From Chaetoceros tenuissimus (taxonomy: Eukaryota; Bacillariophyta; Thalassiosirophyceae; Chaetocerotales; Chaetocerotaceae): a DNA stretch of 64,000 bases. A program made the translations under genes and the position numbers. The notes under the pieces were generated by a model that worked only from the letters and a program-made list of their open reading frames with translations, ran no database searches and had not been told where the DNA came from. Positions 10,316 to 22,128 of this stretch are shown in pieces (position 1 is the first letter of the stretch; every line of letters begins with the position of its first letter). Where the stretch lies: the NCBI GenBank assembly GCA_021927905.1, contig BLLK01000051.1:1612001-1676000 (forward strand). Reading direction: 5' to 3'.

Positions 10316-11244
10316 TGTAAGTACTAATAGCAGTAGCAGTAGCAGGAGTGTCACTAGATACAGTAGATAGAGATTACAGCTGCTGCATTCAAACTCCGAC
10401 AGTTCAGTTGCCCTCCAATAATCGATCCGAACCAACCGCTACAAACTTGGCTTCACAGTCAGTTCGTTTTTGAGAAAGATGCACAGAGCCAATCGTTTAC
10501 ATACGTGTTATTCCCATGTCAATAGGGATATGGGAGCGAAGTAAGACGATGAGATATTTGCAGCATGTTCTTCACAGTGATGATGTCATGATATATCGCA
10601 CCAGCAACCAAATACTTATATTGAATAAAATATAAATATATTTTTGAAAAATATATTTTGCATATATGCTCTGATGGAAATAAACACGATGCTTCAATTT
10701 GAATTTTTTATGAGAAAATTGAAGCTACTTCAGATAGTACGTACAAAGGTAGAAGTGGTGGAGGTATCTAGGTCCCTAGCTAAAAGTGGGTCTAAAAGTG
10801 GAAAAACGTCTTCAAATTCAGCCCATGAGTACGTACATCATAGTATAACAATGTCTATTCGGAGAAACCACGAATGATGTAATATTTACATACTAACTGC
10901 TAAGAAGCTCATCGTGACACTTCAAGTTTTCTTGAAGAAGAATATGTGATGTGTAATCAAAGTGAAACCCGAAGCCTATTGTAGCAGTGAGGATTTACCA
11001 CCTTACTGCTTTCCTCGTCATTCTCGTTCCTTTCCTCTCATAGGAAGGCTACATCATTACATTGACACGAACGGCTTGCATTAGTGAATGGTGTATCACA
11101 TCGTAACCATCGTTAAACAAGAAACTGAGAACAAACAAGAACATTCGATCTAGATAGTAAGCAACTAACTTCTATCATTGCAAAAGAGAATCAATATTGA
11201 TTCTATTCTATACTAGCAGGAGCACATTGAACAATCAAAATAGA
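10316..11244. other. Intergenic region between divergent genes
   Basis: This 929-bp stretch separates the BASS gene from the large conserved gene at 11245, so it should hold both promoters. No open frame with protein-like composition was seen and no repeat stood out. Confidence 0.4.
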
Positions 11245-14209
11245 ATGTCTTCGTATAAACAACAACAAGCTTTCATTGAGAGGCATCATTATCAGAATCA
11301 TAGCCGGCATCCATCACAACAAGAAGGCTATGGAGATCATGGAGATTCTAATAGAAATGAACATGATGTGATTGGAAGAGACCATAGAAACAACATGGTG
11401 AAGAATCAAAATGAAGATGAGCTTCAACTGCAGTTTGAAGAACAGGAATCATGGACTGCTACTGAAAGGAGTGCAACCACTAGCAGTATTCACAGAGATG
11501 CAAATACTGCTGTGAAATATGCTAGAGCTAGTGCTAGTGCTAGTGCTTCTATACCGAGTACGACTGATATGCAACAAATATACAATCATCAACCATATTC
11601 CTCACATGTTACATCTACTACTACAGCTATGAGAAAACAAGACGCTACTCCTCAACAACAACAACCCAGCAACAGAACATTGACAACACATGCCACCTCT
11701 GAAATAGAAGATGGATCATCTGATCAAACTCTTACCTCAGAAGAATCGAATGCACAAGATGCCATGGCAAATTTATCCATTCAAGAAACCACAAGAAAAT
11801 CACCACAGTCCATCAAACAATTAAAACGAGTGGAAAAGGATGCGGCGAAAACTGCTGCGATATATTATTCCGAGTGTTATATGAAGGGTGTGAATTTGAA
11901 TCATGCGGATAAAGCTGCGAGAGAGACTCATGAACGATACAAGAAATGGTGGCTTCAAAAGGAGGATAAACCTATTAGTTTTGGTGATGCTTTGAAAGTT
12001 CCTAGGTATAATGATGATGAGAGAGTGGATGAGGTGAAGAATAAGAATAAGGAGGGTGTTGTGAGTCCATTGGGACGACATTTGAAGAATGCAAAGAGTG
12101 AGGCTACTATAAATCATCAACAGCAAGAGCAGCAGGAACAAGAAGAATTACGGAGACAGCAAGACCGAAAATTACCCGCAAATACATATTATGCGGTAGA
12201 AAGGACAGATTTAGATTTTGAATTGGATAGTCCCATTTTTCAAAAAGAAATTGGAGGTCAAGCGACTCTCATGGCGGCAGCTACTAGAGAACAACTAGAT
12301 CAATCATCCTATACACATTCCAGTCCAGTGAGAAAAGAATCCTCTGCTTCTTCCAATCATCCAAATGAACAAGCCTCGTCTATTTCTTCGACACATGCTA
12401 TTTCCATGTCGGCTGCTAGAAATTTTGATAGGTCTTGTGGAGTTGCGAATCCTGCACCGGATGAATATTCAACACCCAAGGGAGTTTATTGTAGTCCTTC
12501 GACTCTTACCGCGCCTCAATCTTCACCAGTTTTAGACAAAGATGCTATTCTCACTCCTTCCTCTTCATCGAGGTCTATCTTTACAACCGACTATCTACTC
12601 AGTCCATCAAGGAACAAACGACAAAAACTTCATGATGAATCCAAGCCTTCTCCTCAAGAACAAGAATTGGAGACGGAGGCTGCAAAGCCAAAAGCTATTT
12701 ATCCAGTCAAGGCTCCTCATGCTAGTTTGTTTGAGACAAATGCTACAGAGAAACAGACTTCATCTGAACCTCAACCCTTTGAACAATCTAAAAGTCAACC
12801 CATTGAAAGACGATTTTCAAGTGATGAAACTGTTGCTGCATCCAATCAATCCTATGATAAAAATCGAACCGTCTACATGGATATGCACCAAAATCCATTG
12901 AATGGATTTGTGAGTGAGAATGAAAGTATTACTGGGACGGGTATTGATCCATATGCCACTACAGATGATGAAGCTGCAGAAGCAGTGCAACCGCCTCTAA
13001 CACCCAGAGTGGAAACTCCATTCGAACGTCAAAGGAGAAAAAGATTAGAGAGGCAACGGAGAGGAAGTCTCTATAGTGATTATGATGAACTTGGTTCTTC
13101 TTCCAAGTACTCTAACTCATGTCGAGGACGATCAGATAGTGCTTATTCCTCGTATAGAAAGGATTCTATAGCATTGGGACCTGTCACGAATGATGTCATC
13201 TACGAAGAATCTGAAACTTATGATGCATACATGACTTCCCTCGAGCATCCTCTCGACCGAACTGCAAAACATATTGAGAATGCAAAGTTGGAATTGATTC
13301 GTTCTCTTGCTATTTCGGGAGGAGATGTTACCAATGAGTCCTTTCTCTTTGCTCTTAATCAATTGAGAACTCTTTATAACATGACGTGTTTTGATGCGAG
13401 GTATGGACGAGGTAGTCAACATGATCAAGGTTTGGAAGGAAATTGGTTGACTATTTCAAGACCTCACTATACAGAATGTCTTGGTACGAATGCAAATGGA
13501 GACTTTATGTATACCTTGGGTAGAATGTCTTTTGATATGTTTGCTCCAGGCAACCTAGTTTGCAGCATCAGTGGTATTTTCAATTCAATACGAAAAGAAG
13601 AAAGTGCACATTGCATGAAGACCAGTATTCCAAAGAGTCTAAGAGATGAGGTAGAAAAGGGAAAGTCGATTCTTCGCAGTTACGAGTAAGTTCAAAGTCC
13701 GAAGCTATTCATGGAACAATTCCTGATTATTTCTAACCTCCTTCTTTTTCCATAGTATTGTAACTGCATTCAAGATTGAGCCTGATTCTCCGTCCTTTGC
13801 ATCATCTTCTCCAAATAGAAATGTACATAAACCTCTGAAAGGAACAATCACTACCTATGGACATATTTTGCCCGATCCAAAGAAGCCAAATAGACTAAGT
13901 ATATGGTTTAGTGGAGGAAAAATAGAACCTAATGTCGATCAAAGTGATTTTATTCTTTGGAAGCGAGTATTTGGAGTCGGAGCTATGAGGAGACAACTGC
14001 AAGAAAAGGCTCGAGTACTTGCAGCAAAGCTTCTTCTTGGAGCAACTGTTCCAAGTAAAATGGAAGATGACGGGACAATGGAGTTTGAATTAACAAGGCC
14101 CATTGGGGGTCATGGCACTGCCTACACAGATGTGCTCTTCCTTGATAAGAGTCTTCGCATTGTTCAAGGTCATCGAGGTAGTCTCTTTGTCATGACTAGA
14201 GTACACTAA
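11245..14209 (+). CDS. Conserved unknown protein with long disordered N-terminus, two exons
   Basis: Exon 1 runs 11245-13685 and exon 2 13756-14209 (70-nt intron, GTAAGTTC...TTCCATAG), giving 964 residues. The first 680 or so are Ser/Gln/Asn/Glu-rich and look disordered, with an ASASASAS microsatellite-encoded stretch near residue 95. The C-terminal 280 residues are compact: an LEGNWLTISRPHYTECLG block, then DFMYTLGRMSFDMFAPGNL, and across the intron TITTYGHILPD and LSIWFSGGKIEP. I regard this as a domain conserved in diatoms, loosely like a small beta-barrel, but cannot assign a function. The ATG at 11245 is chosen because the frame has no earlier ATG. Splicing is supported because the downstream frame continues exactly in phase. 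Confidence 0.7.
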
Positions 14210-14265
14210 TAAATAAGCTAATAAATTATTTTACACGATATACTTAGGTAAAAAAATCCTCATTA

Positions 14266-14871
14266 CTATTTCCAACTTAACCAAGAATCTCCATTATTTT
14301 TTGAAACTGATGCATCGGGAATGCTAGTTGGATATAAATATTGCTTCAAATCTTGCAATACTTCATGTTTACTCTCATGGAATGGAAGATCTACCTTTCT
14401 GCGACGCAAGTAGTCCAGAACATATTGAAACCTATGTCCATTACCATCAATCCATACCGCATGTGTACCCCTGTGCAAAACTTCAATTGCTATTTGTTGA
14501 AGTTTTGTTCCCTTCCATTTCTCCAGCAAGGATATAGGAACTTTATACATTGTCCCACCAACGTTAAACATTATGGTTTGATAAAATGAAGGAGCCTTTT
14601 CAAGTATATAACTTTTTAGCCCGTAGTACTCCATCTCAGTGAAAAATGCATCATGACTCTCACTACTTGGAAGTGTTATCTTGCCATAACGCATAAAATC
14701 GAGCACATATTGAAACCTGTGTCCATTTCCCTCAATGAATACCTCATCTCCTCCTTCATTCCAGACTTTAGAAGCGCTTCTTTCAAGTAAAGTTTGTGGA
14801 AAGTCTTCGAGCAAACTACGAGATACCTCATAACGAGTACCACCTACATTGAACTTCACGATTTGAGTCAT
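14266..14871 (-). CDS. Double T1/KCTD-type BTB protein (T1-1)
   Basis: The 201-residue protein is two T1-type BTB folds in tandem. Domain 1 (residues 3-85) starts VKFNVGGTRYEV and domain 2 (about 98-180) starts IMFNVGGTMYKV. Both carry GNGHRFQYVLD[FY][ML]R, the helix that follows the A2-A3 region in this family. T1 domains mediate tetramer or pentamer assembly in Kv channels and in KCTD adaptors of cullin-3 ligases. There is no channel or other domain here. This is the first of five relatives on the same strand up to 22611. It lies tail to tail with the preceding gene, with a 56-bp gap. Confidence 0.82.
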   Translation of the reverse strand: MTQIVKFNVGGTRYEVSRSLLEDFPQTLLERSASKVWNEGGDEVFIEGNGHRFQYVLDFMRYGKITLPSSESHDAFFTEMEYYGLKSYILEKAPSFYQTIMFNVGGTMYKVPISLLEKWKGTKLQQIAIEVLHRGTHAVWIDGNGHRFQYVLDYLRRRKVDLPFHESKHEVLQDLKQYLYPTSIPDASVSKNNGDSWLSWK

Positions 14872-15429
14872 ATTCGAGAATGTAATATTTGAGTAGAAGA
14901 AGACGTGGCCGATGCAAATTTGGATTATTCGAAATTATGAGAAACTATGGTGCAGTCTAGTGGGAAATCATCTTTGATACAAGAAAGTAATGGACATGGT
15001 ATCTGTCACCTTTTATCATTTTTTGATGTAGTCTTGTGAAGAATGAACGCATCTGTCGATATCTATTCTTGTTCGAAGATTATCTTGAATGTAGGTCCTT
15101 ACAAAGAGGGCTTCTTTTCATTGTTCGTTTTTGTAATAAAGTCAAAGCAGATGCAAAGTAGGACTGTTAAGAAAGGAGAGGAGAGCTTCAGCTTCTTGAG
15201 TCGATTTCTTTCATAGAAAATGATATCGGATTAATCATCTCTTAAAGTAGTCATGAACCAAATACTCTCCACATGTTCTACTACGGTCGTTTGTCAATGT
15301 GGTGATGGTACCTTCCCCTAGTTTTAGAAATTCTATTTGTCATAACAAACTCAAAACTTAAGATATGATTCTTAATTCTATTTCACTTAAGGCGGATTTT
15401 CCCTGCCACTGTATGATGATATCTACATT
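14872..15429. promoter_or_regulatory. Upstream region of T1-1 with family-wide conserved block
   Basis: From about 14930 to 15085 the sequence repeats, with changes, a block found upstream of the other T1 genes: a TTCGAAATTATGAGA stretch near the start codon, then GATGTAGTCTTGTGAA and CGATATCTATTCTTGTT. The rest up to 15429 shows nothing recognisable. The conservation suggests a duplicated promoter. Confidence 0.5.
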
Positions 15430-16083
15430 CTATACAAGAGGGACAACCTTGAAAGAGAAAGTAAATGATCCCACAAAACCTGTTTTTGATAAACTAGAGA
15501 TTTTGAGTCCAACTTTTTCAATGATTGGATTGACTTGTTCAATGATGAAAGTGTCTCTATATCTTTGTAATGCGTGCTTGATAATATTAATATGAACCTT
15601 GGGGTCCGAACTTGCATTCACTTTGATCGAACCAACATCTCTATATTGAACTTCACAGAAGCGTCCTGTCTCACTAGAATGATTCAAGTTGAGTCCTTGT
15701 TCGATGATATCAATTGCAATCAAATTCGCAAAAGAAGCAGTTTTCATAGAGTCTAGCATCTTTCTAACATTGGGAACGGACACTTTTTCACTTTCGTAGA
15801 CTTGGTCCTCATCACATGCTATGCCATAATGGTTCATCTCAGTCAGAAATGCATCGCTACTTTCACTATTTGGAAGCGTTACCTTTCCATGTCACATAAA
15901 GTCCAACACATACTGGAATCTATGTCCATTTCCCTCAATGAATACCTCGTTACCTCCTTCATTCCAGACCTTGGAAGCACTTCTTTCAAGCATAGAGTCC
16001 TTGAAGTTCTCTAGTAGAGACTTGGATACTTCGTAATGAGTACCACCTACGTTGAACTTGACGGTTGGAACAGTAGAAGTCAT
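15430..16083 (-). pseudogene. T1/BTB gene with an in-frame stop (T1-2)
   Basis: The first 63 codons encode a standard T1 domain start (VKFNVGGTHYEVSKSLLE ... GNGHRFQYVLDFM). A TGA then stands where the paralogue at 19376-19792 has CGT (Arg), and the same frame stays open to 15430 for about 154 further codons. The second half does not carry a clean second T1 domain and is unlike T1-1. The open frame after the stop suggests recent loss. Readthrough cannot be excluded, but selenocysteine at an arginine position is unlikely. It faces the membrane gene at 16814 across a shared upstream region. Confidence 0.7.
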
Positions 16084-16813
16084 GATCGATGCAAATTTGG
16101 AATATTCGAAATTATGAGAGACTTTGACTGATGAATACTTCGGTCAATACAGATGCTTGATGAAAAAGGACATGCCATCAGTCGACTTTTATCAAGCATT
16201 CTTGTGAAATATGAATGCATCTGTTGATATCTATTCTTGATGAAAGAACAACTTGAATAGGTCCTTTTCCATCAATTTAATTTTGAACTTTTGATGCGTC
16301 ATTGTTGAAACTTTTAGCTTGAACGGCTAAAGCTCTAGGCCATTATCAGTTGTTACGTATGTATTTACATACTTAGTACGTCATGAAACAGAAGGCCGGC
16401 CAGCAAAAGATGCTGGCTGAAAAAAAAAACAAGAGTGAACGAGAAGCTTTAGTGTTCGTTGCTCATGAAGTCAAGAAGAAGAAGTGATTTGAATTGGATT
16501 CCTATAGTATTTATTACTGTAAGACTCAATCTTATTCAATAGTACAACAATAAAAAAGTAAGAAGTAACAAACAACAACAATTTTCATTTGGTTTTGAAA
16601 AAGAACATTCAAGAGAGACTACTTGAGAAAGAGGCTGAATTAGAACAAAAGTTGCGTGCTGAATTAACAAAGGTCGAAGATGAAGAAATTGCGAAAGAAC
16701 AAGATGTAAGAATTACCTTCTAGCCTTGCTTTTTTATTGAAACCCTGATTTATCTCAACACCTTTACAAGAAGACCTAATATACGTTGTAGAAAGAAGAA
16801 TTCGCAGTTAGCA
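16084..16813. promoter_or_regulatory. Shared divergent promoter of T1-2 and membrane gene M1
   Basis: This 730-bp region repeats elements found at 20740-21316 and 22612-23421: the T1 upstream block (to about 16260), a GATGCGTCAT site at 16293-16302 holding a CRE-like TGCGTCA core, and a CTAGGCCATT...GTTACGTA segment near 16335. From about 16590 to 16710 there is an open stretch that would encode a charged coiled coil (EKEAELEQKLRAELTKVEDE), followed by a GTAAG donor. Splicing into an acceptor at about 16807 would be in frame with the gene at 16814. I saw no ATG for that exon, so it is not called. Confidence 0.5.
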
Positions 16814-18748
16814 ATGATGAGCGACATAAATGAAGAATCAAATCCTCAGCAGTCTCCTTTTGACGAGACAGACATCAAAATCATAAAAGGTGTCGCTAGT
16901 AAAGCAACAGCCTTGACCAATATTGCTAGTAAAGATGAAGCTATGAGTAGTATTGCGGATAAAGAGCCTGACATGACCAATATTGCTAACAATGCACAGT
17001 TCATAACAGAGAATGCTGGTAAAAAGGCAGCCGTCTTGGCCAGTATTGCTAGTAATGCAACTGCCTTGAAAAATATTGCCGATCTTCAAGATGACTTGGA
17101 AAATATTGTCCACCTTCAAGAGAAGATGAGAGACTTTTTATCTAGAGCTACTAACCTAGCGGCTAAGCTACTTTCCGAACCTGATTTACCTCCAGGTGGT
17201 TCAGCGATCGATGATACTCAAAGACTTATGAAAGGTAATAAAGAAGAAGACGACGATGATTCAATCAAATTTGGAACAAATGCATTGACTGGAGGTTCTG
17301 TTCGAGGTGCTGAGCAAGATGCACTCGTACATGACGAAGAAAACCAACCAAATCATACTTGTATTTTACCAATGATTTCGGACATACCTCGACGAGTAAG
17401 TCCATCATCTCGAGGTATAGTGCAAGAAACAAGGATCGTGGAACCTAAAAGAGGAGCCGATCATCAGATGCGAGAACAATCAGCAGCACCTCTGAACCAA
17501 GCTATGGATCAAGCTGCATGTCAAAGAAGGACTGCAAAACAAACCCAAGCTTTCATCATGATTGTGTCGAGCATATTGCTCATTTGTAGCGCTATCTATC
17601 GACGTCATGGAATCGCCAAATCCTCTGATGATTCTTTTCAAACAAGTCGTTCTCCAGGCCCTGCTACTTTCTTATTTCTGGGAATGTTTTTTTTCTTTTC
17701 AAGTGACATTGTTTACTTTATAGAAATGCTTGACAATCCTCCAAAGTTATACTCTATTAAATTGTGGAGTTTCTGTTTTTCAATGGTAGGCTGCTGTCTT
17801 TTTCTCATAGGAGCGTTTGGCACATTTCTGTTTATTGAAGAGAAAGAGGATATTGGTAGATGGACGTGGAGAAGAGAAGTTTGGATTACAGGCTCGGCAG
17901 TTTTGATCATTTCAAACTTTTTCCAGTGTATTGTAGAGAGAAATATCAATGCTGGTATAATGACCTTTGTTTCTCTTGGGTTTGGTCAACTGCACAACAT
18001 CATTTTTTTATTCAGTGCAGTCCTTGCATTTGACAAAGACAAACAACATGAAGCGGCGAACAGCTTCATTGCTGGTGCAGTCCTCTTTTTCCTCCAGGCC
18101 ATATGCTTCAACAGATCCATCGATTTCGACAATGTCCTGCCATTCTCTTCATTCTTCAGGAGACTATTTCTATGCAATGATGACCCAGAAGAATTTATGA
18201 AAGATCCAACCAACCCTGATGATATATTAGAATATAATAGGAGATGCAGAGACATCATTAAAGAGGAAAATAACCTTGTAAATCATAGAATGAGTTGGTT
18301 TCTACAATTTCAAGGTTTCCTCTTTCTTAGTGCGTCTGGATTTGTCACAAGAAAGTCAGATCCTATTTCACGCATAATTCTTGCTTTTCCTGGTATTTGT
18401 TCTGGTTATAGTATTAAAGCTGCCATCACCGCGGCAGAGGCAGCTATGAATGATATGAATAGGAAAATCCAGAAGCTGTCAAAAGATCATGATGTAATTA
18501 CATATCCAATTTGGGGTTTGCCAATTTCGAAAAGGAAGTGGAGGTTTGGCAATAGTCCAAAATCTTCTTTGGTAGGTTTGATTCAGTTTTCCTGGATAGT
18601 CATTGCGGCATACAGTGCAGTGATTATCTATCTTGAACTTGAAGAGAATCCAAAAGAGTGGAGAAAACTATTTATTGAACCGAATGAGCCGGTGATTGTT
18701 GAATTTAAATGGCTGAAAAGAACTACATGGACCAAGCATACAACATGA
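16814..18748 (+). CDS. Multi-pass membrane protein with decapeptide-repeat N-terminus (M1)
   Basis: The 644-residue protein begins with about seven degenerate 10-12-residue repeats of the type K.TAL.NIAS (residues 25-100) and an acidic linker. About six hydrophobic segments follow between residues 248 and 440, holding a module that includes the run EAANSFIAGAVLFFLQAIC. A C-terminal block, IIKEENNLVNHRMSWFLQFQ followed by a hydrophobic hairpin, is shared with the gene at 23422. One more membrane segment lies near the end. I do not recognise a named family. Two in-frame ATGs (16814, 16817) are possible starts. It is divergent from a T1 gene, as are its relatives at 21317 and 23422, which suggests co-regulation. 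Confidence 0.65.
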   Translation: MMSDINEESNPQQSPFDETDIKIIKGVASKATALTNIASKDEAMSSIADKEPDMTNIANNAQFITENAGKKAAVLASIASNATALKNIADLQDDLENIVHLQEKMRDFLSRATNLAAKLLSEPDLPPGGSAIDDTQRLMKGNKEEDDDDSIKFGTNALTGGSVRGAEQDALVHDEENQPNHTCILPMISDIPRRVSPSSRGIVQETRIVEPKRGADHQMREQSAAPLNQAMDQAACQRRTAKQTQAFIMIVSSILLICSAIYRRHGIAKSSDDSFQTSRSPGPATFLFLGMFFFFSSDIVYFIEMLDNPPKLYSIKLWSFCFSMVGCCLFLIGAFGTFLFIEEKEDIGRWTWRREVWITGSAVLIISNFFQCIVERNINAGIMTFVSLGFGQLHNIIFLFSAVLAFDKDKQHEAANSFIAGAVLFFLQAICFNRSIDFDNVLPFSSFFRRLFLCNDDPEEFMKDPTNPDDILEYNRRCRDIIKEENNLVNHRMSWFLQFQGFLFLSASGFVTRKSDPISRIILAFPGICSGYSIKAAITAAEAAMNDMNRKIQKLSKDHDVITYPIWGLPISKRKWRFGNSPKSSLVGLIQFSWIVIAAYSAVIIYLELEENPKEWRKLFIEPNEPVIVEFKWLKRTTWTKHTT

Positions 18749-19131
18749 TGATTACAATTCAGTTTGAGAATTAAATATAATATCTATATATATAGTTGCA
18801 TGAAGCGTGATTTGCAATCAGTAACACCGTTCACTACATGTTGAATATGAAATTTCCAGTTTTCTCGTCATTTGTTTCTGATTCTTCACCATCACGGATT
18901 CATCATTCTTTGATGTAGTCTTGTGAAATTTGAACGCATCTATCGATATCTATTCTTGTTGAAAGATCAACTTGAATAAAGACTTCTTTTCTTCTTACGT
19001 TTCAGCTTTTAAATTCGATTTACTTTATAAAAAGAATAGAGGTTAGTCTCTTCATGATTAGAGCTCGCTAAAATAAAAGCTATTTCATAATATTAATCCT
19101 AAATAATGCTTAATTTCCTGAATCGTCTAGA
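18749..19131. other. Intergenic region with an orphan copy of the T1 upstream block
   Basis: Around 18895-18985 the sequence repeats the GATGTAGTCTTGTGAA and ATCTATTCTTGTTG parts of the T1 upstream block although no T1 gene begins here. It is probably left over from a duplication or a lost gene copy. Confidence 0.45.
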
Positions 19132-19792
19132 TTAATTTCCGGCAGAATGAATGTAGAGTGTCACATCTTTCGAATCGCTTCTAATACGATCAATTTCAAG
19201 ACCAAAGTCAATAATTAATGCATGTACTCTTGCAATAATGTCTGTGAAAGAATCAAGACCGTGGTGCAGGTAGCTGTAAACACGTTCATCATCAGGATAG
19301 TATTTTTGACCAGGTATTTTCTTGTCGAAGTAATAAAGATTGAACAAGTGCATCCCTCTCTTTCTCTTCTTACCGTCAAGACTCTTCACAGTATCTACTC
19401 ATGATATTATGAGTAATCATAGCCGCATACTTATCATATTCCAAAGAAGAAAGAATATTTGTGATCTTAGACATCAAGTGAGAAAGAGAGATATCACCAC
19501 ATTTATTCACACGTTCAATGTTGCATTCAATACCATAGTACTCCATCTCAGTGAGAAATGCATCGCTACTGTCACTATTTGGAAGCGTTATCTTTCCATG
19601 ACGCATAAAGTCCAACACATACTGGAATCTATGTCCATTTCCCTCAATGAATTCCTCGTTTCCTCCTTCATTCCAGACTTTGGAAGCACTTCTTTCAAGC
19701 ATAGATCCCTTCAAGTTTTCTAGCAGAGACTTGGATACCTCATAATGAGTACCACCTACGTTGAACTTGATGGTTCGAGCAGTAGAAGTCAT
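19132..19792 (-). pseudogene. T1/BTB gene, frame-broken (T1-3)
   Basis: The first 138 codons (19792-19376) give one T1 domain (IKFNVGGTHYEV ... RFQYVLDFMRHGK) and a divergent tail. A second open frame overlaps at 19389 and runs to 19132 with no ATG at its start. The two are offset by one base, and no plausible intron connects them, so a frameshift near 19385 is the simplest reading. The single-domain form alone could still be made. Its upstream block is very like that of T1-2, its nearest paralogue. Confidence 0.6.
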
Positions 19793-20127
19793 GATCGATG
19801 CAAATTTGGATGAATCGAAATTATGAGAGACTTTGACTGATGAATACTTCGGTCAATACAGATGCTTGATGAAAATGGACATGGCATCTATCGCTTTTCA
19901 TCATTCTTTGATGTAGTCTTGTGAAATATGAGCGTATCTGTCTATATCTGTTCTTGTTGAAAGATTAAACTTGAATTTATGTCCTTTTCCATCTTTTTTA
20001 TGTTTTATTCGTTTACACTATGATATAAACGAATAGGACTTATGAAACTTCTACAAAAAGAAGGGTTTTCTGTACCTAGATCAAAAGAGTCCCCTTGTCA
20101 TTACTAGCTAGGTCTTTGCTTGACTTT

Positions 20128-20739
20128 TTAGAAATCTCTGATTCCGTTTTTAGAGATGTCCCGTACATTATGTAATAAGTCATTATGGTAAATAGAATAT
20201 TGGTGTAAATCTCTCAGCAGTTCTTCTCTACTCTCGTGTAATGGAAGATCTACCTTTCCGCGACGCAAGTAGTCTAGAACATATTGAAACCTATTTCCAT
20301 TACCCTCGATAAATACCACATTTCTGCCTGCTTTTAACGCTTCCTCTGCTCTTTTTTTAAGCGTTGTCCCTCTACATCTATACACGTCCAGAAAGGATAT
20401 TGGAACTTCATACGTTGTCCCACTGACGTTGAACATTATGGTTTCATATAATGAAGGAGCCTTTTCAACTAGATAACTTGTGAGTCCATAGTACTCCATC
20501 TCAGTGAAGAATACATCGTTACTCTCACTACTTGGAAGTGTTATCTTTCCATAACGCATAAAGTCCAACACATATTGGAATCTGTGTCCATTTCCTTCTA
20601 TAAAGATCTCATCATCCCCTCCTTCATTCCATACTTTGGAAGCACTTCTTTCAAGTAAAGTTTGTGGAAAGGCTTCGATCAAACTACGAGACACTTCATA
20701 ACGTGTACCACCTACATTAAACTTGATGGTTTGAGTCAT
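20128..20739 (-). CDS. Double T1/KCTD-type BTB protein (T1-4)
   Basis: The 203-residue protein has two T1 folds: IKFNVGGTRYEV (residues 4-15) and IMFNVSGTTYEV (about 99-110), each with a GNG.RFQYVLD helix. It is the closest relative of T1-1 in this window, with many identical stretches in domain 1. The frame is intact, with the ATG in the same context as its paralogues. It is divergent from the broken membrane gene at 21317. An adaptor role in a cullin ligase or a membrane complex is possible but not shown. Confidence 0.82.
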   Translation of the reverse strand: MTQTIKFNVGGTRYEVSRSLIEAFPQTLLERSASKVWNEGGDDEIFIEGNGHRFQYVLDFMRYGKITLPSSESNDVFFTEMEYYGLTSYLVEKAPSLYETIMFNVSGTTYEVPISFLDVYRCRGTTLKKRAEEALKAGRNVVFIEGNGNRFQYVLDYLRRGKVDLPLHESREELLRDLHQYSIYHNDLLHNVRDISKNGIRDF

Positions 20740-21316
20740 ATTAGAGGATGTGAGTTTTGATTATTTCAAAATTATGAGAGACTTTGATTGTTTCGTTTGA
20801 TGATGTTGTAGTAACCTAAATTCTTGACGGACTTGTTGAATTTTCCCTGATGCGTCATTGTTGAAAAGCTTGAATGTAGCCATTAGGCCATTTCCATGGT
20901 ATTCTAAGTACATACATAAGACAGGCCAAGCAAAACAGCAAACAGAAAAACCAGCACTAGATCAAAAGTTTATTTCCTTGTTGCTAGTTTAACCGCTCAC
21001 GCACCGCATTATGTATCGGCTCCATTTGAGATTTTAAGGTAATGGTTTATGATTTCTTTTCTTCTCCTGTTGAATCACAGCAGAGGAGCGATTTTTCACA
21101 TACATGAAATCGTACTTTATTGACTTGCCACGAAATTGATTCTTCATTGACATGCTGATGTATTCGCATCGAGAAAAATTCTGCCAAGTGAACGAGAAGC
21201 ATCTCTGATCTACTATTATCATGAGTAAGGTAATTCAATCGCACTCTTTTGAGATGGTCTCGCTGCAGTAGAGTAGACCTCAAATTTCATGATGCATTCG
21301 TATTCTATCATTGAAA
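20740..21316. promoter_or_regulatory. Divergent upstream region of T1-4 and M2 relic
   Basis: It holds the GATGCGTCAT site (20849-20858) and an AGGCCATTTCC...ACATACATAAGACAGGCCAAGC segment like those at 16293-16400 and 22821-22925. Spacing from the T1 start is 110 bp here against 210 bp in the two other pairs. Confidence 0.5.
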
Positions 21317-22028
21317 ATGAGAACATCAGCAGGAGTTAAAAGAATACAACACTTCATTCAATTCATTTTCATAAAAGAGACTGTATCGTTAGCATTAAAA
21401 GATTCTGATGTTCAATGCAGAGAAGCAGATCGCATCTTTTATAGACAAATGGCGGAAAGAGTGAAAGCTCTAGAAAGAGAATCACCAGCTAAGAGAACCG
21501 AACAAAGACAAGAAGACACGGATAGGTTCAATGCTCGTGCAACCTATATAATTTCTAATCTAACAAATGATGGACCTAGAGCGTCGAAGGAAAGCTGGTT
21601 CAAAGCGCCAATATTTGCAAATGCTTTGGCAATCAAATATTTGAGTACAATAAAAGATGCAGTGCTATCATTAAGTAAGAGAATCAGCTTATCAATAATA
21701 GAATGAGTTGATCTCTACAATTTCAGAGTTTCCCCTCTCTGTGTTCATCAAGTTTTTGCTACAAGATCCGATCCTATTTTTCGAGTATTTTCCTGGAAAC
21801 ATGTAAGGATTCAGTATTAATCATGTTATCACAGCTGGTGAAAAGGCTATGAATAGAATGGCTACCAACATGAAGATTATCTTGATGTATAATGGAAATC
21901 GTAATTCAATGTCGTGCTATCCTATTTTGGACCTTCTAACAGGAGAGGAATTAAGTAATTATTGCAGACATCTGTTTATCGAAAAGAGCAAGGTAGCGGG
22001 AGTGAAACGTTGGAAGTATTTCGTGTGA
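21317..22028 (+). pseudogene. Relic of the M1/M3 membrane-protein family (M2)
   Basis: The first part (21317-21706) is open and encodes a charged protein (FYRQMAERVKALERES) with no membrane segment. From about 21675 another frame encodes ENQLINNRMS, followed by a stop and a degenerate copy of the LQFQGFLFLSASGF region. The nucleotide match to 24779-24900 is clear, and a final stretch near 22000-22025 resembles the WKYLF end of M3. Several frame breaks are present. The multi-pass module before the conserved block is missing. It sits in the same divergent position relative to a T1 gene as M1 and M3. Confidence 0.6.
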
Positions 22029-22128
22029 AAAGAGTTTGCTATTTTATTACCTGGAGCATATTTGAAGATAATCTCTTTCATCTTATTAAACTGTTCACAA
22101 TTAGTTAGGAAAGGAATGAAATAGTCCT

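Noticed and set aside
15892-15900. TGA in T1-2 read as selenocysteine
   Set aside because: The paralogue has arginine here, there is no redox motif, and no downstream hairpin stood out. A nonsense change is simpler.
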